A stretch of DNA of 64,000 bases from Jejudonia soesokkakensis (GCF_042664795.1 NZ_JBHTBN010000006.1:124001-188000); one strand, 5' to 3'; positions 1-8,776 are shown, counted from the stretch's first letter. The notes: generated by a model not told the origin, from the sequence alone. Made by a program: numbers and translations.

Positions 1-285
1 ATTGCAAGAAATCATTGTTCAAATATACAAGTGTTGTTAGGGGATGCTTCTGTCATTCCAACAGAAGAGCAATATGATATCATTATTGCGAATATCAATA
101 GAAACATATTACTTCAAGATATGAAGATTTATTCGAAGGTTTTAAAAAAAGGAGGTCTGTTATTTTTAAGCGGATTTTACCGTGAAGATCTTTCATTAAT
201 TACTCAAGAATGTAATAATTTGGAGTTAACATTCGTTGAAAATAAGGAACGTAACAACTGGATTGCAGCAAAATTTGTAAATTAG
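1..285 (+). CDS. prmA: Ribosomal protein L11 methyltransferase, C-terminal part
   Basis: This is the 3' end of a gene that begins before the window; the frame is open from base 1 through the stop at 283-285. The visible residues form the second half of a Rossmann methyltransferase fold, with the strand DIIIANINRNIL that follows the SAM-binding site, then the KKGGLLFLSGF segment and a C-terminal strand ending in WIAAKFVN. PrmA trimethylates ribosomal protein L11 in the cytoplasm. It lies 30 bp upstream of clpS in the same direction, so the two are probably cotranscribed. Family assignment is by motif and by the prmA-clpS pairing, which I recall from flavobacteria. Confidence 0.85.
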   Translation: MARNHCSNIQVLLGDASVIPTEEQYDIIIANINRNILLQDMKIYSKVLKKGGLLFLSGFYREDLSLITQECNNLELTFVENKERNNWIAAKFVN

Positions 286-315
286 TAACGTTATTTTCTG
301 AAAAAACAAATCCCC

Positions 316-591
316 ATGAGTACCAAAGAAAAAATTGAAGAAGATGTATTGCTTGCTGAAAAAACAGAGAAGCACAACGAAATAATTTTATATAACGATG
401 ATGTAAATACTTTTGATCATGTTATAGACACCCTAATCTACGCTTGTGATCATACTCCAGAACAAGCTGAGCAATGTTCTATTATTGTACATTACAAAGG
501 ACAGTGTACGGTAAAAACAGGAAGTTTTGAAGAACTTAAACCTCGTTGTACGATGCTGTTGGAGGCAGGTTTAAGCGCTGAAATAAGCTAA
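316..591 (+). CDS. clpS: ATP-dependent Clp protease adaptor ClpS
   Basis: A 91-residue protein with the ClpS core: the IILYNDDVNTFDHVIDTL segment that forms the N-degron pocket, a helix beginning TPEQAEQCS, and the conserved VHYKGQCTVKTG strand. ClpS binds the N-domain of ClpA/ClpC-type unfoldases and delivers N-end-rule substrates to ClpP. The N-terminal 20 residues are charged and probably flexible. It follows prmA closely and no promoter-like element is visible in the gap. The call is secure by motif and length. Confidence 0.95.
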   Translation: MSTKEKIEEDVLLAEKTEKHNEIILYNDDVNTFDHVIDTLIYACDHTPEQAEQCSIIVHYKGQCTVKTGSFEELKPRCTMLLEAGLSAEIS

Positions 592-756
592 TAAGAAAAT
601 TCCTACACTGTTATTATATTCTCATATTATATGAGATATTAATGTTAAATATTTAATTTATTCGATAATAAATTAAGGTTATGTTAATAAATTGATTATT
701 TTAGGCTTCAGGTTAACCTAACAAATTTTTATTTATTAATTCAAAATCCCTTAATT

Positions 757-1602
757 ATGAGAAAATTAAAGTTCGGATTTGTAGCTGTTGCAGCTATGAG
801 TCTATTGTTTGTGTCTTGCTCTAAAGACGAAAACTTCAATGAAGAAGCAGATCTTCAAAAAGAAGTTCCACAAGATCTTATGGATATTGTAGAACGATTA
901 GAGATGAACACTAATTTTGTTCGCTACGGAACCTTTCATTTCCCCGATGGTACTACCGAAGAACGAATTTTTATCGAAGATGATATTACTATGACTGAAG
1001 AACAGTTGCGTGCCTTGGGCAACATTGATGAAAATGTTCAAGGAAGACAGTATGTAACAAATAGTCTGGTAAGTCAAGGCAGAAATATTTCCATTATTGG
1101 ATATACGGGAGGTAGTCAAGCTCTATCCAGCAAAGAACAAACCGCTTTGCAATGGGCTGTAAATAACTACAACCGCTTAAGTGGTGTGTCTATTAGCTTT
1201 ACACTTACTTTTGGTACTGCATATCAAAATAAAGATATGGTGGTATATAATAATACGGTAAATAATCCAAATGGTGCAGGAGGTAGTGCTGGCTTTCCTA
1301 GTAACGGTCTGCCAAACAAATTTGTACAGATCTATGGTTTAAGTGGGTATTCAACTAATGTAAATGAACATGTCATTACACATGAAATTGGTCACTCTGT
1401 AGGTTTCCGTCATACAGACTGGTTTAGCCGTCAAAGTTGTGGGCAAAACTCTAATGAAGGAACTGCAGGTGTAGGAGCAAATCACGTAGGGGGAACACCT
1501 ACGGGCTATGATTCAACTTCTATTATGCTAGCATGTTTTAGTGCGAGTGCAGATGGAGAGTTTAATCAGAATGATATTACAGCATTAAGAGCTATATACT
1601 AA
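757..1602 (+). CDS. Secreted M57-type zinc metalloprotease (HEIGH motif), lipoprotein
   Basis: The 281-residue protein begins with a lipoprotein signal peptide whose lipobox is LFVSC (Cys about residue 21). A propeptide-like region follows. The catalytic part contains HEIGHSVGFRHTDW near residue 211, an HExxHxxGxxH metzincin-like zinc site with a third His, and a later SIMLACF segment that resembles a Met-turn. This matches the dual-action HEIGH / M57 family of Bacteroidota. It is probably exported and lipid-anchored. It stands alone, with 165 bp of AT-rich DNA upstream and a clear intrinsic terminator downstream. The substrate is unknown. Confidence 0.85.
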   Translation: MRKLKFGFVAVAAMSLLFVSCSKDENFNEEADLQKEVPQDLMDIVERLEMNTNFVRYGTFHFPDGTTEERIFIEDDITMTEEQLRALGNIDENVQGRQYVTNSLVSQGRNISIIGYTGGSQALSSKEQTALQWAVNNYNRLSGVSISFTLTFGTAYQNKDMVVYNNTVNNPNGAGGSAGFPSNGLPNKFVQIYGLSGYSTNVNEHVITHEIGHSVGFRHTDWFSRQSCGQNSNEGTAGVGANHVGGTPTGYDSTSIMLACFSASADGEFNQNDITALRAIY

Positions 1603-1620
1603 GCAAACAATCTTAAATGT

Positions 1621-1652
1621 AAAAAGCTCACCAAACAGGGTGAGCTTTTTTT
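1621..1652 (+). terminator. Intrinsic terminator of the M57 protease gene
   Basis: A 12-bp stem (AAAAAGCTCACC pairing with GGGTGAGCTTTTT, including one G-T pair) closes a short AAACA loop and runs into a T tract. It begins 18 bp after the stop codon. The A-rich left arm lets it work on the minus strand too, for the small gene that ends at 1661. Confidence 0.85.
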
Positions 1653-1660
1653 ATGATATA

Positions 1661-1819
1661 TTAAAACCAGTCAAGATAAAAAGCGGTAGCTACTACAGCA
1701 ATAATTAATATAAGTAAGGTTGTAACTATAAAGCGAATACCAAAGATAGTTTTCTTATTATCTTGTAAAATATAATCTCGCTCTTGTTCATTATCAGAAT
1801 CTTTAATAATTTTTGTCAT
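1661..1819 (-). CDS. Small single-span membrane protein, 52 aa
   Basis: An ATG at 1819-1817 opens a 52-codon frame ending at the TAA at 1663-1661. The first 26 residues are charged (KDSDNEQERD) and are followed by one strongly hydrophobic helix (about residues 30-48, IVTTLLILIIAVVATAF) and a short DWF end. The charge pattern predicts a single-span inner-membrane protein. The frame fills the gap between the protease terminator and tRNA-Arg, uses ordinary codons and ends right at a usable terminator. I do not recognise a family. This is an inferred gene; no homologue was checked. Confidence 0.6.
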   Translation of the reverse strand: MTKIIKDSDNEQERDYILQDNKKTIFGIRFIVTTLLILIIAVVATAFYLDWF

Positions 1820-1946
1820 TGGTATAAGTTTTTTGGTAAAGTTACTAATACATAGATTTCTTTATTGCTAAATTTTTCATAAACAAACAAAGGGTAATGC
1901 TTCTAATTTTATTCTAAATCATAGTGAAATCTAAGAAGTAATTTTT

Positions 1947-1954
1947 TATATTTG
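1947..1954 (+). promoter_or_regulatory. -7 element of tRNA-Arg promoter
   Basis: TATATTTG is an exact match to the Bacteroidota -7 consensus TAnnTTTG. It lies 12 bp before the tRNA 5' end, which fits a transcript start a few bases upstream of the mature end. No convincing -33 TTG was found. Confidence 0.65.
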
Positions 1955-1966
1955 CACCCCAATTAC

Positions 1967-2040
1967 GGCCTCGTGGCGCAACTGAATAGCGCACTTGATT
2001 ACGGCTCAAGAGGTTACAGGTTTGAATCCTGTCGAGGTCA
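1967..2040 (+). tRNA. tRNA-Arg(ACG)
   Basis: The 74-nt sequence folds as a cloverleaf: acceptor GGCCTCG/CGAGGTC with one G-T pair, D stem GCGC/GCGC, anticodon stem CTTGA/TCAAG with loop TTACGGC, and T arm ACAGG-TTTGAAT-CCTGT, with discriminator A. The anticodon ACG is at 2001-2003; its A34 is normally edited to inosine by TadA, allowing CGU, CGC and CGA decoding. CCA is not encoded. A terminator follows at once. Confidence 0.96.
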
Positions 2041-2048
2041 CTAAGAGC

Positions 2049-2080
2049 AAAAAACTCACGCTATAGCGTGGGTTTTTTAT
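2049..2080 (+). terminator. Intrinsic terminator of tRNA-Arg
   Basis: The hairpin AAAAACTCACGC-TATA-GCGTGGGTTTTTT has a GC-rich core and a T run, and starts 9 bases after the tRNA. Confidence 0.85.
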
Positions 2081-2143
2081 TTTTATGTTGTCAATTATAT
2101 TTTTGCTCAAAAATATTTTAAACCCTCGCTACTGTCATTATTT

Positions 2144-2572
2144 TTAATGGAATCTTTGTGTATACGATTTGTGTACTATTTTCCATGCTCCTCTATATTT
2201 CAGCAATAAGAAATAATCTATATAAACAGCCCTATCTGGGATTTCAATTTCTACTTTGGCTGTAGCTGCATAGTTTTCATGATCTATGGCTAGTATTTTG
2301 CCTTTTCGATTGTTCTTTTCTCCTTCTTTAAAATAGCTAATATATTCTGCGCCATTACGAATTCTTAATGTATCTGCCACAACGGTATATAAATTAAAGT
2401 CTGGGTGAAATGCTTGCTTTAACCTGTCTATTTCGCCATTGCTTGTACCATCAATATAATCGTTTAGTGTGGCTGTAATGGCTTCTAGATCTGTTGTGTT
2501 TTGATCAGATTGTGCAGAAAGCGAACATATGCTTACAAGCGTAATAAAAGCGATTAGAAGGGATTTCTTCAT
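2144..2572 (-). CDS. Exported NTF2-like (lumazine-binding-like) protein
   Basis: The 142-residue protein has a typical signal peptide (MKKSLLIAFITLVSICSLSAQ). The rest reads as a SnoaL/NTF2-like fold: a first helix DLEAITATLNDYIDGTSNGE, then FHPDFNLYTV, a middle helix, and C-terminal strands ending in WKIVHKSYTQRFH. This pattern is common in Bacteroidota proteins annotated as putative lumazine-binding (Lumazine_bd_2). Real lumazine binding is not implied. It probably acts in the periplasm. It is divergent from apt, with 92 bp between the starts, and has no operon partner. Confidence 0.75.
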   Translation of the reverse strand: MKKSLLIAFITLVSICSLSAQSDQNTTDLEAITATLNDYIDGTSNGEIDRLKQAFHPDFNLYTVVADTLRIRNGAEYISYFKEGEKNNRKGKILAIDHENYAATAKVEIEIPDRAVYIDYFLLLKYRGAWKIVHKSYTQRFH

Positions 2573-2652
2573 GAAGGAATCATTTTGTTATTGTATTCAC
2601 TTTAAAGGTAATTTAATTTGTACTAATTTGTATTGATTCCTTTTAAAATGTG

Positions 2653-2660
2653 TACTTTTA
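2653..2660 (+). promoter_or_regulatory. -7 element upstream of apt (leaderless geometry)
   Basis: TACTTTTA matches TAnnTTTG at all but the last base and lies only 4 bp from the apt ATG. A TTG at 2628-2630 could be the -33 element. Transcription would start at or next to the ATG. Confidence 0.5.
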
Positions 2661-2664
2661 GTAT

Positions 2665-3180
2665 ATGATTGCACTTGAAAAATATATTCGAGATATTCCA
2701 GATTTTCCGAAACCAGGAGTGGTTTTTAAAGATATCACACCGTTATTGGCAAGCCCAGAAGCTATGGATCTTTGTGTTCAGGAATTATTACGACTTACCG
2801 AAATGCAATCTATAGATAAAGTGGTAGGTATCGAGTCGCGTGGTTTCTTTTTTGCAACCCTTATGGCAAAAGAGTTAAAAGCTGGTTTTGTTCCCATACG
2901 GAAACCTGGAAAATTACCTTTTGAAACCTTGAAGCAACCTTATACTTTAGAATATGGAATGGATGCACTAGAAATTCATGAGGACGCCATACAAAAAGGG
3001 GATAAAGTATTATTGCATGACGATGTTTTAGCAACTGGCGGGACAGCTCAAGCCGCTTGTAAACTCATTGAAAAATTGGGTGGCGAAATTGTTCAATGCA
3101 ACTTCCTGATTGAACTAGAATTTCTAAAAGGTGCTTCTAAATTGCAACGCTATGAACATAGAGCATTACTTACCTATTAG
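2665..3180 (+). CDS. apt: Adenine phosphoribosyltransferase
   Basis: A 171-residue type I phosphoribosyltransferase. The N-terminal IRDIPDFPKPGVVFKDITPLL and VVGIESRGFFFA segments are diagnostic for Apt, and the PRPP loop VLLHDDVLATGGTA is near residue 115. It salvages adenine to AMP with PRPP in the cytoplasm. The length is normal. It probably starts on a leaderless mRNA. Its stop overlaps by 4 bp the stop of the convergent small gene at 3177-3329. Confidence 0.97.
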   Translation: MIALEKYIRDIPDFPKPGVVFKDITPLLASPEAMDLCVQELLRLTEMQSIDKVVGIESRGFFFATLMAKELKAGFVPIRKPGKLPFETLKQPYTLEYGMDALEIHEDAIQKGDKVLLHDDVLATGGTAQAACKLIEKLGGEIVQCNFLIELEFLKGASKLQRYEHRALLTY

Positions 3181-3329
3181 TCCAAAGCATTCTTTGTAAC
3201 CCATAATTTATATCCAAATATGGCCATCTGAAGTTTAGAGGCTTTTGCTAAATCTACTCCCTTTTTTGTATAACTAGGCAGCACAACTTTATTGATCTTA
3301 GCAAGGGTTTTAAAAAAATGTTTTTTCAT
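3177..3329 (-). CDS. Conserved small flavobacterial protein, 50 aa
   Basis: An ATG at 3329-3327 opens a 50-codon frame that ends inside the apt stop region. The product is basic (MKKHFFKTLAKINKVVLPSY at the start) and then has a GVDLAKASKLQMA segment. From memory this resembles a very small protein that is widespread in Flavobacteriaceae and sometimes labelled SsrA-binding protein. That label is doubtful, since the SmpB fold is about 150 residues. It is probably a cytoplasmic basic peptide of unknown role. Confidence 0.7.
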   Translation of the reverse strand: MKKHFFKTLAKINKVVLPSYTKKGVDLAKASKLQMAIFGYKLWVTKNALD

Positions 3330-3466
3330 ATTATAAAATTACAAAAAATACACTATCAAATGAGATTTATATCTTGATTAGAAGATTTTCAATCTATACT
3401 TGGTAAAAACTATTCATTTTAATTTAAAATAAGCAATCAGTATCTTCGCTACCTTAATATACACGT

Positions 3467-4423
3467 ATGAGTTTTCTTTACATTTTTTTGGGATTAATTT
3501 TATTAGTAGTAGGAGGAGAGTTTTTGGTTCGTGCTTCGGTAGGACTTTCCTTTAAACTTAACTTATCAAAAATGGTAATAGGGCTTACGGTAGTTTCTTT
3601 TGCTACCTCTGCTCCAGAATTATTAGTTAGTATTCAAGCTGCTTTAAATGGTTTTAGTGATATTTCTCTGGGAAATGTAATAGGGTCTAATATAGCGAAT
3701 ATTGGTTTGGTGTTAGGGATTACAGCTGTAATAGCACCACTAGCAATCGACAAAGATTTTTATAAATTTAATTGGCCAGTTATGATGATCATGTCGGGGG
3801 CTCTATATTTTATTCTGAAAAGTGGTAATGAAATTTCAAGACTGGAGGGAGGAGGATTGCTGGCAATGCTATTTATTTATTTATACTTATTAATTGATAG
3901 AGCTCGAAAAAGTATAAAGACACATCCAGTTGATGATGGAGTAGACGACGGATTATCAAAATCATCAAATTTTAAAATAATAATTTGGTTGTTGATTGGG
4001 GGAGCTGCTTTATATGGCGGTAGTGAATTATTGGTTAAAGGGGCAGTCGATGTAGCAATTATCATGGGAATTAGTGAACGAATTATTGCCGTGACGATGA
4101 TTGCCGTAGGAACCAGCGTACCAGAACTGGCGGCTTCTGTAATTGCTGCGTTAAAAAAGGAGAAAGCTATTTCCTTAGGAAATTTAATTGGTTCTAATAT
4201 TTTTAATATTGCTTCAGTACTTGGTATAACAGCATTGATTCAGCCTATTGCTGTAAAAAGTCAGGAAGTGCTCACAAACGACATCTGGTGGATGTTAGGT
4301 TTTGCAGCGATTTTAATTCCGTTGGCTTTCCTTCCGAAGAAATTTGAAATTGGCCGCATAAAAGGAGTATTCATTGTAATCGCATATTGTCTATTTATTA
4401 GCATGGCTTTTTTAGCTAATTAA
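3467..4423 (+). CDS. Calcium/sodium antiporter, CaCA family (YrbG-like)
   Basis: A 318-residue inner-membrane protein with about ten hydrophobic spans and the two inverted alpha-repeats of the cation/Ca2+ antiporter family. Repeat 1 contains SFATSAPELLVS and GNVIGSNIANI; repeat 2 contains VGTSVPELAAS and GNLIGSNIFNI. The acidic Glu in each SAPEL/SVPEL motif binds the cation. It probably exchanges Na+ or H+ for Ca2+. An imperfect -7 element (TATCTTCG, 3441-3448) precedes it. It stands alone. Confidence 0.93.
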   Translation: MSFLYIFLGLILLVVGGEFLVRASVGLSFKLNLSKMVIGLTVVSFATSAPELLVSIQAALNGFSDISLGNVIGSNIANIGLVLGITAVIAPLAIDKDFYKFNWPVMMIMSGALYFILKSGNEISRLEGGGLLAMLFIYLYLLIDRARKSIKTHPVDDGVDDGLSKSSNFKIIIWLLIGGAALYGGSELLVKGAVDVAIIMGISERIIAVTMIAVGTSVPELAASVIAALKKEKAISLGNLIGSNIFNIASVLGITALIQPIAVKSQEVLTNDIWWMLGFAAILIPLAFLPKKFEIGRIKGVFIVIAYCLFISMAFLAN

Positions 4424-4529
4424 GGATACATTTGGTTTTACTCCTTAATTTTTTAGGGGTTATTAACATAAAAACTACATTTATTAATAACTTAACATTA
4501 AAAATAGGGGGGTGTAGTGTATAAAAGTA

Positions 4530-4537
4530 TATTTTTG
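4530..4537 (+). promoter_or_regulatory. -7 element of glnN promoter
   Basis: TATTTTTG is an exact TAnnTTTG match 37 bp before the glnN ATG. A G-rich run (GGGGGG, 4507-4512) lies just upstream and is unusual in this AT-rich DNA. Confidence 0.55.
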
Positions 4538-4574
4538 TGGCTTTAAAATTATAAAACTTTAGAAAGCACAAACT

Positions 4575-6758
4575 ATGTCCACATTACGATTTCATGCTAT
4601 TAAAGAGACGTTTAATCGTCCTGTCATTAATGTAAACGAACCAGAACGACGCTCGTCCATATTTGGTCAAAATGTTTTTAACAACGATGCGATGCGTCAA
4701 TATCTCACCAAAGATTCCTATAAAAGTGTACAGGATGCAATCGTCAACGGGTCTAAAATAGACCGTAGTGTGGCAGATCACATTTCTACAGGAATGAAAG
4801 AATGGGCGATCTCAAAAGGAGCTACTCATTATACACACTGGTTTCAGCCTTTAACGGGTTCTACTGCCGAAAAACATGATGCTTTTTTTGAAACAACTGA
4901 GGATGGAGCGATTGAAAAGTTTGGTGGCGGACAACTAGTACAGCAAGAACCTGATGCTTCTAGTTTCCCCAATGGAGGTATTCGAAATACCTTCGAAGCT
5001 CGAGGCTATACAGCATGGGATCCAACTTCACCAGCATTTATTTTTGGAACTACGCTTTGTATTCCAACAGTTTTTGTTGCTTATACAGGAGAAGCACTCG
5101 ATAATAAAACACCTTTATTGCGCGCCTTGCAATCAGTGGACCAAGCGGCAACAGCGGTTGCAAAATATTTTGACAAAAGTGTTGCTAAAGTAAATGCAAC
5201 CTTAGGATGGGAACAAGAATATTTTCTAATTGATAAAGCTCTGGCAAAGTCTAGACCCGATATTAATCTGGCTGGTAGAACCTTGTTAGGCCATGCTTCG
5301 GCAAAAGGACAGCAGCTGGACGATCACTATTTTGGTTCTATACCCACACGTGTCCTAAATTATATGCGGGATCTGGAAACAGAATCAATGCTATTAGGAA
5401 TTCCAGTAAAAACGAGACATAATGAGGTAGCTCCAAATCAGTTTGAGTTGGCACCAATCTTTGAAGAAACCAATCTTGCTGTAGATCACAATTCCTTATT
5501 AATGGATGTGATGAATAAGGTGGCAGACAGACATAATTTTACCGTGCTATTTCATGAGAAACCCTTTGCAGGTATTAATGGTAGTGGAAAGCATAATAAC
5601 TGGTCATTAGCAACCAATACAGGAGTTAACTTATTAGGTCCTGGTAGTACACCGATGAAGAATCTTCAGTTTTTGACATTTTTTATCAATACAATTAAGG
5701 CTGTAAATGAATATGAAGAATTATTAAGAGCAGCTATTGCAAGTGCTAGTAACGACCATCGTTTAGGGGCAAATGAAGCACCACCTGCAATTATTTCAGT
5801 ATTTATAGGGTCACAATTAACCGCTGTCCTTGATGAACTTGAAAAAGTAAAGAATGGAAAGCTCTCTCCAGAGGATAAGACCGATTTAAAATTGAATGTT
5901 GTTGGTAAAATTCCTGAAATTCTCTTAGATAATACAGACAGAAACCGAACGTCCCCTTTTGCTTTTACGGGGAATAAATTTGAATTTAGGGCTGTGGGTT
6001 CTACTGCCAACTGTGCTAAACCAATGACCGTTTTAAATGCAATTGTAGCAAAACAGTTAATCGACTTCAAAGATAAAGTGGATGGGTTGATCAAAGATAA
6101 AAAAATGAAGAAGGATGACGCTATCTTCAACGTACTTCGTGAGTATATTAAAGACTCAAAGCGTATCCGTTTTGAAGGTGATGGGTACGGAGAAGCTTGG
6201 GAAAAAGAAGCTAAAAAACGTAAGCTTAGTAATAACAAAACCACTCCGGAAGCCTTAAAAGCACAGATTTCTAAAAGCACTATTGATCTATACGAAGGAT
6301 TAGGCATCATGAGTAAAGTAGAAATTGAAGCCCGTCATGAAATCGAAATAGAAGAGTACGCCTTACGTATTCAAATTGAAGGTCGCGTCTTGGGTGACAT
6401 TGCCAGAAATCACGTAATTCCAACCGCAATTAGGTACCAAAATATTCTAATTGAAAATGTACAGGGAATTAAAGATATCTACGGAAAGAACTTCAAAAAA
6501 TTTGCTGGAGAACAAATGAGTTTGATAGAGCAAATTAGCGAGCATATTGAAAAGATCAATAAGGGTATTACGGAAATGATCAATGAGCGTAAAAAAGCGA
6601 ATAAACTTAATGATTCCGAAAAATTAGCAATGGATTATTGCCATAAAGTAAAACCATATTTTGATGAAATCCGTTACCATTGTGATAAACTCGAATTATT
6701 AGTGGACGACGAGTTATGGCCACTTACTAAATATCGTGAATTATTATTTACACGTTAA
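4575..6758 (+). CDS. glnN: Glutamine synthetase type III
   Basis: A 727-residue protein, the usual length of the GSIII family common in Bacteroidota. It carries the N-terminal RRSSIFGQNVFN segment, the catalytic pieces NATLGWEQEYFLID, RHNEVAPNQFELAP, FAGINGSGKHNNWSL and FTGNKFEFRAVGS, and the long helical C-terminal extension of the type. It makes glutamine from glutamate, ammonia and ATP in the cytoplasm. No PII-type or regulatory gene is adjacent. A strong terminator follows, so it is monocistronic. Confidence 0.97.
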   Translation: MSTLRFHAIKETFNRPVINVNEPERRSSIFGQNVFNNDAMRQYLTKDSYKSVQDAIVNGSKIDRSVADHISTGMKEWAISKGATHYTHWFQPLTGSTAEKHDAFFETTEDGAIEKFGGGQLVQQEPDASSFPNGGIRNTFEARGYTAWDPTSPAFIFGTTLCIPTVFVAYTGEALDNKTPLLRALQSVDQAATAVAKYFDKSVAKVNATLGWEQEYFLIDKALAKSRPDINLAGRTLLGHASAKGQQLDDHYFGSIPTRVLNYMRDLETESMLLGIPVKTRHNEVAPNQFELAPIFEETNLAVDHNSLLMDVMNKVADRHNFTVLFHEKPFAGINGSGKHNNWSLATNTGVNLLGPGSTPMKNLQFLTFFINTIKAVNEYEELLRAAIASASNDHRLGANEAPPAIISVFIGSQLTAVLDELEKVKNGKLSPEDKTDLKLNVVGKIPEILLDNTDRNRTSPFAFTGNKFEFRAVGSTANCAKPMTVLNAIVAKQLIDFKDKVDGLIKDKKMKKDDAIFNVLREYIKDSKRIRFEGDGYGEAWEKEAKKRKLSNNKTTPEALKAQISKSTIDLYEGLGIMSKVEIEARHEIEIEEYALRIQIEGRVLGDIARNHVIPTAIRYQNILIENVQGIKDIYGKNFKKFAGEQMSLIEQISEHIEKINKGITEMINERKKANKLNDSEKLAMDYCHKVKPYFDEIRYHCDKLELLVDDELWPLTKYRELLFTR

Positions 6759-6776
6759 TAACTATTTTATTGTAAA

Positions 6777-6813
6777 AAAACCTCACTTGAGAAAGTGAGG
6801 TTTTCTTTTTTTA
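6777..6813 (+). terminator. Intrinsic terminator of glnN
   Basis: Perfect 12-bp stem AAAACCTCACTT / AAGTGAGGTTTT with a 4-base loop, followed by TCTTTTTTT. It separates glnN from purM. Confidence 0.92.
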
Positions 6814-6819
6814 CATTTG
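6812..6819 (+). promoter_or_regulatory. -7 element of purM promoter (leaderless geometry)
   Basis: TACATTTG is an exact -7 consensus that abuts the glnN terminator tail. Only 4 bases separate it from the purM ATG, so the mRNA should start at or beside the start codon. Confidence 0.65.
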
Positions 6820-6823
6820 TCAT

Positions 6824-8005
6824 ATGAGCCAAGAAATTTCAAAACGATATACACAACGTGGTGTTTCCGCAGGAAAAGAAGATGTGCACAATGCCATTAA
6901 AAATGTTGATAAAGGATTGTTTCCAAGAGCATTTTGTAAGATTGTCCCGGATTATCTAACTGGTAATGAGGATTACTGCTTGGTTATGCATGCAGATGGA
7001 GCGGGCACCAAATCTTCTCTGGCGTATATGTATTGGAAGGAAACGGGAGATATTTCGGTGTGGAAAGGCATTGCTCAGGATGCTTTAATTATGAATGTGG
7101 ATGATCTATTATGTGTAGGTGCTACAGATAATATTACACTTTCTTCAACTATTGGACGAAATAAAAATCTGATTCCCGGAGAAGTTATTTCAGCCATTAT
7201 AAATGGTACAGAAGAATTGCTGAAAGAACTAGAAAGCTTTGGCGTTAAAATTCATTCAACGGGAGGTGAAACAGCAGATGTGGGAGATCTGGTAAGAACA
7301 ATAATTGTCGATAGTACTGTTACTGCAAGAATGAAGCGTAGCAATGTGATTGATAATGCCAATATTAAACCAGGTGACGTGATTGTTGGATTGTCTTCGT
7401 ACGGAGAAGCTAGTTATGAAAGGGAATATAACGGCGGAATGGGTAGTAACGGGTTAACAAGCGCGCGTCATGATGTATTTGACAACTACCTTGCTCATAA
7501 ATATCCTGAAAGTTTTGACCATTCCGTTCCTAAAGATTTGGTATATAGCGGTTCAAAAAAGTTAACAGACGCCGTACCGGGGAGTCCGTTGAATGCTGGC
7601 AAATTAGTATTGTCACCTACGCGAACCTATGCGCCAATTATTAAAAAAATACTCTCAAAATACACTTCTAGCGATATCCACGGGATGGTACATTGTAGTG
7701 GAGGAGCACAAACAAAGATTTTACACTTTATTGAAAATCTTCATATTATTAAAAATAATATGTTTGAAGTGCCACCATTGTTTAAATTAATTCAGTCTGA
7801 GAGTAACACAGACTGGAAAGAAATGTATCAAGTTTTTAATATGGGCCATCGTATGGAAATCTATGTGCCAGAGGAAATAGCTTCAGATATTATAGCAATT
7901 TCAAAATCGTTTAATGTAGATGCTCAGATCGTTGGTAGAGTAGAAGCTTCCGAAGAGAAAAAACTTACCATACAATCTGAATATGGAGAGTTTATCTATT
8001 TTTAA
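6824..8005 (+). CDS. purM: Phosphoribosylformylglycinamidine cyclo-ligase (AIR synthase)
   Basis: A 393-residue AIR synthase of the ATP-grasp-unrelated PurM/PurL fold. It has RYTQRGVSAGKEDVHNAI at the start, the catalytic MHADGAGTKSSLAY and MNVDDLLCVGATD segments, the TGGETADVGD motif near residue 147, and the C-terminal domain with HCSGGAQTK and FNMGHRMEIYV. It converts FGAM to AIR in purine synthesis. Bacteroidota versions are longer than the roughly 345-residue E. coli enzyme, as here. The membrane-protein gene 39 bp downstream may be cotranscribed. Confidence 0.94.
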   Translation: MSQEISKRYTQRGVSAGKEDVHNAIKNVDKGLFPRAFCKIVPDYLTGNEDYCLVMHADGAGTKSSLAYMYWKETGDISVWKGIAQDALIMNVDDLLCVGATDNITLSSTIGRNKNLIPGEVISAIINGTEELLKELESFGVKIHSTGGETADVGDLVRTIIVDSTVTARMKRSNVIDNANIKPGDVIVGLSSYGEASYEREYNGGMGSNGLTSARHDVFDNYLAHKYPESFDHSVPKDLVYSGSKKLTDAVPGSPLNAGKLVLSPTRTYAPIIKKILSKYTSSDIHGMVHCSGGAQTKILHFIENLHIIKNNMFEVPPLFKLIQSESNTDWKEMYQVFNMGHRMEIYVPEEIASDIIAISKSFNVDAQIVGRVEASEEKKLTIQSEYGEFIYF

Positions 8006-8044
8006 GGCTAATTTATATTTCATTTAGGATTTAGTATCGCATCT

Positions 8045-8776
8045 ATGTTACAACCTGTAGTTTCTCAAGGACATAAAAAAATTCTCACGCTACTTGGATT
8101 TTCTCTTCTTACTATTAGTGTAGTAATATACCAAACAGAAGATTTTGCATGGTATCGCTTTATAAGAGGTGTGGTAAGCTTTTCTTTTTTAGGTGTTATC
8201 TTGTATTTCAAAAAGGTGTCAGTAAACCCCTTTCTTCTTTTATTTTTTACTTTATATGGAATGTCAAGCATCCTTACCGTTTGGTATGAAAATGCAATGA
8301 TAGCCATCACATCTTTGATTTTCAACTTCGTTTCATTTCTTGCGTTAATAGTGGCGCTATTTCCAAAAGTTTCTTTCAAAAGGTCAAGCATATTTTCAAG
8401 GAGTATCTTTATTGTGCTCATGTTAATAAATGGATATTTGTTATTTGAATTTATAAATATGCTGCGAGACTTTACTCAAAATACGCTTCATTATGCAGTA
8501 ATGTTTTTAGGTGCAATAAGCTTATTAGTAGTCGCGATGCTTTCCCTCTTATATAATGATAGCTGTAGTACTAAAAATTCGCTTTTATTTACATTGGCTA
8601 TTTTTACGTTTATTTTTGCTGAAGTCTTTAGAGCTATGGGGTATTATGATATTGACTTCGGAAACGTATCTGTTTACATTGCAAGATTTCTTGTTATTTT
8701 AGCATCAGCTTTATTAGCAAGTTTTGCTATCGTCTCCAAAACGGAAACTGAAAAATTAGGGCGTAGGTTATTTTGA
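8045..8776 (+). CDS. Polytopic membrane protein, unknown function
   Basis: A 243-residue protein made almost wholly of hydrophobic helices (about seven or eight spans) with short polar links, ending in ETEKLGRRLF. The overall size and topology resemble YhhN/lysoplasmalogenase-like proteins, but I do not see the family's diagnostic motifs and do not assign it. It follows purM closely and precedes prfA, which has its own promoter. Confidence 0.8.
   Translation: MLQPVVSQGHKKILTLLGFSLLTISVVIYQTEDFAWYRFIRGVVSFSFLGVILYFKKVSVNPFLLLFFTLYGMSSILTVWYENAMIAITSLIFNFVSFLALIVALFPKVSFKRSSIFSRSIFIVLMLINGYLLFEFINMLRDFTQNTLHYAVMFLGAISLLVVAMLSLLYNDSCSTKNSLLFTLAIFTFIFAEVFRAMGYYDIDFGNVSVYIARFLVILASALLASFAIVSKTETEKLGRRLF

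Noticed and set aside
5666..6310. 214-codon minus-strand frame inside glnN
   Set aside because: Lies wholly within the well-supported glutamine synthetase gene. The composition is Ser/Leu/Phe-rich, as an antisense shadow of a GC-skewed coding strand would be, and no family is seen.
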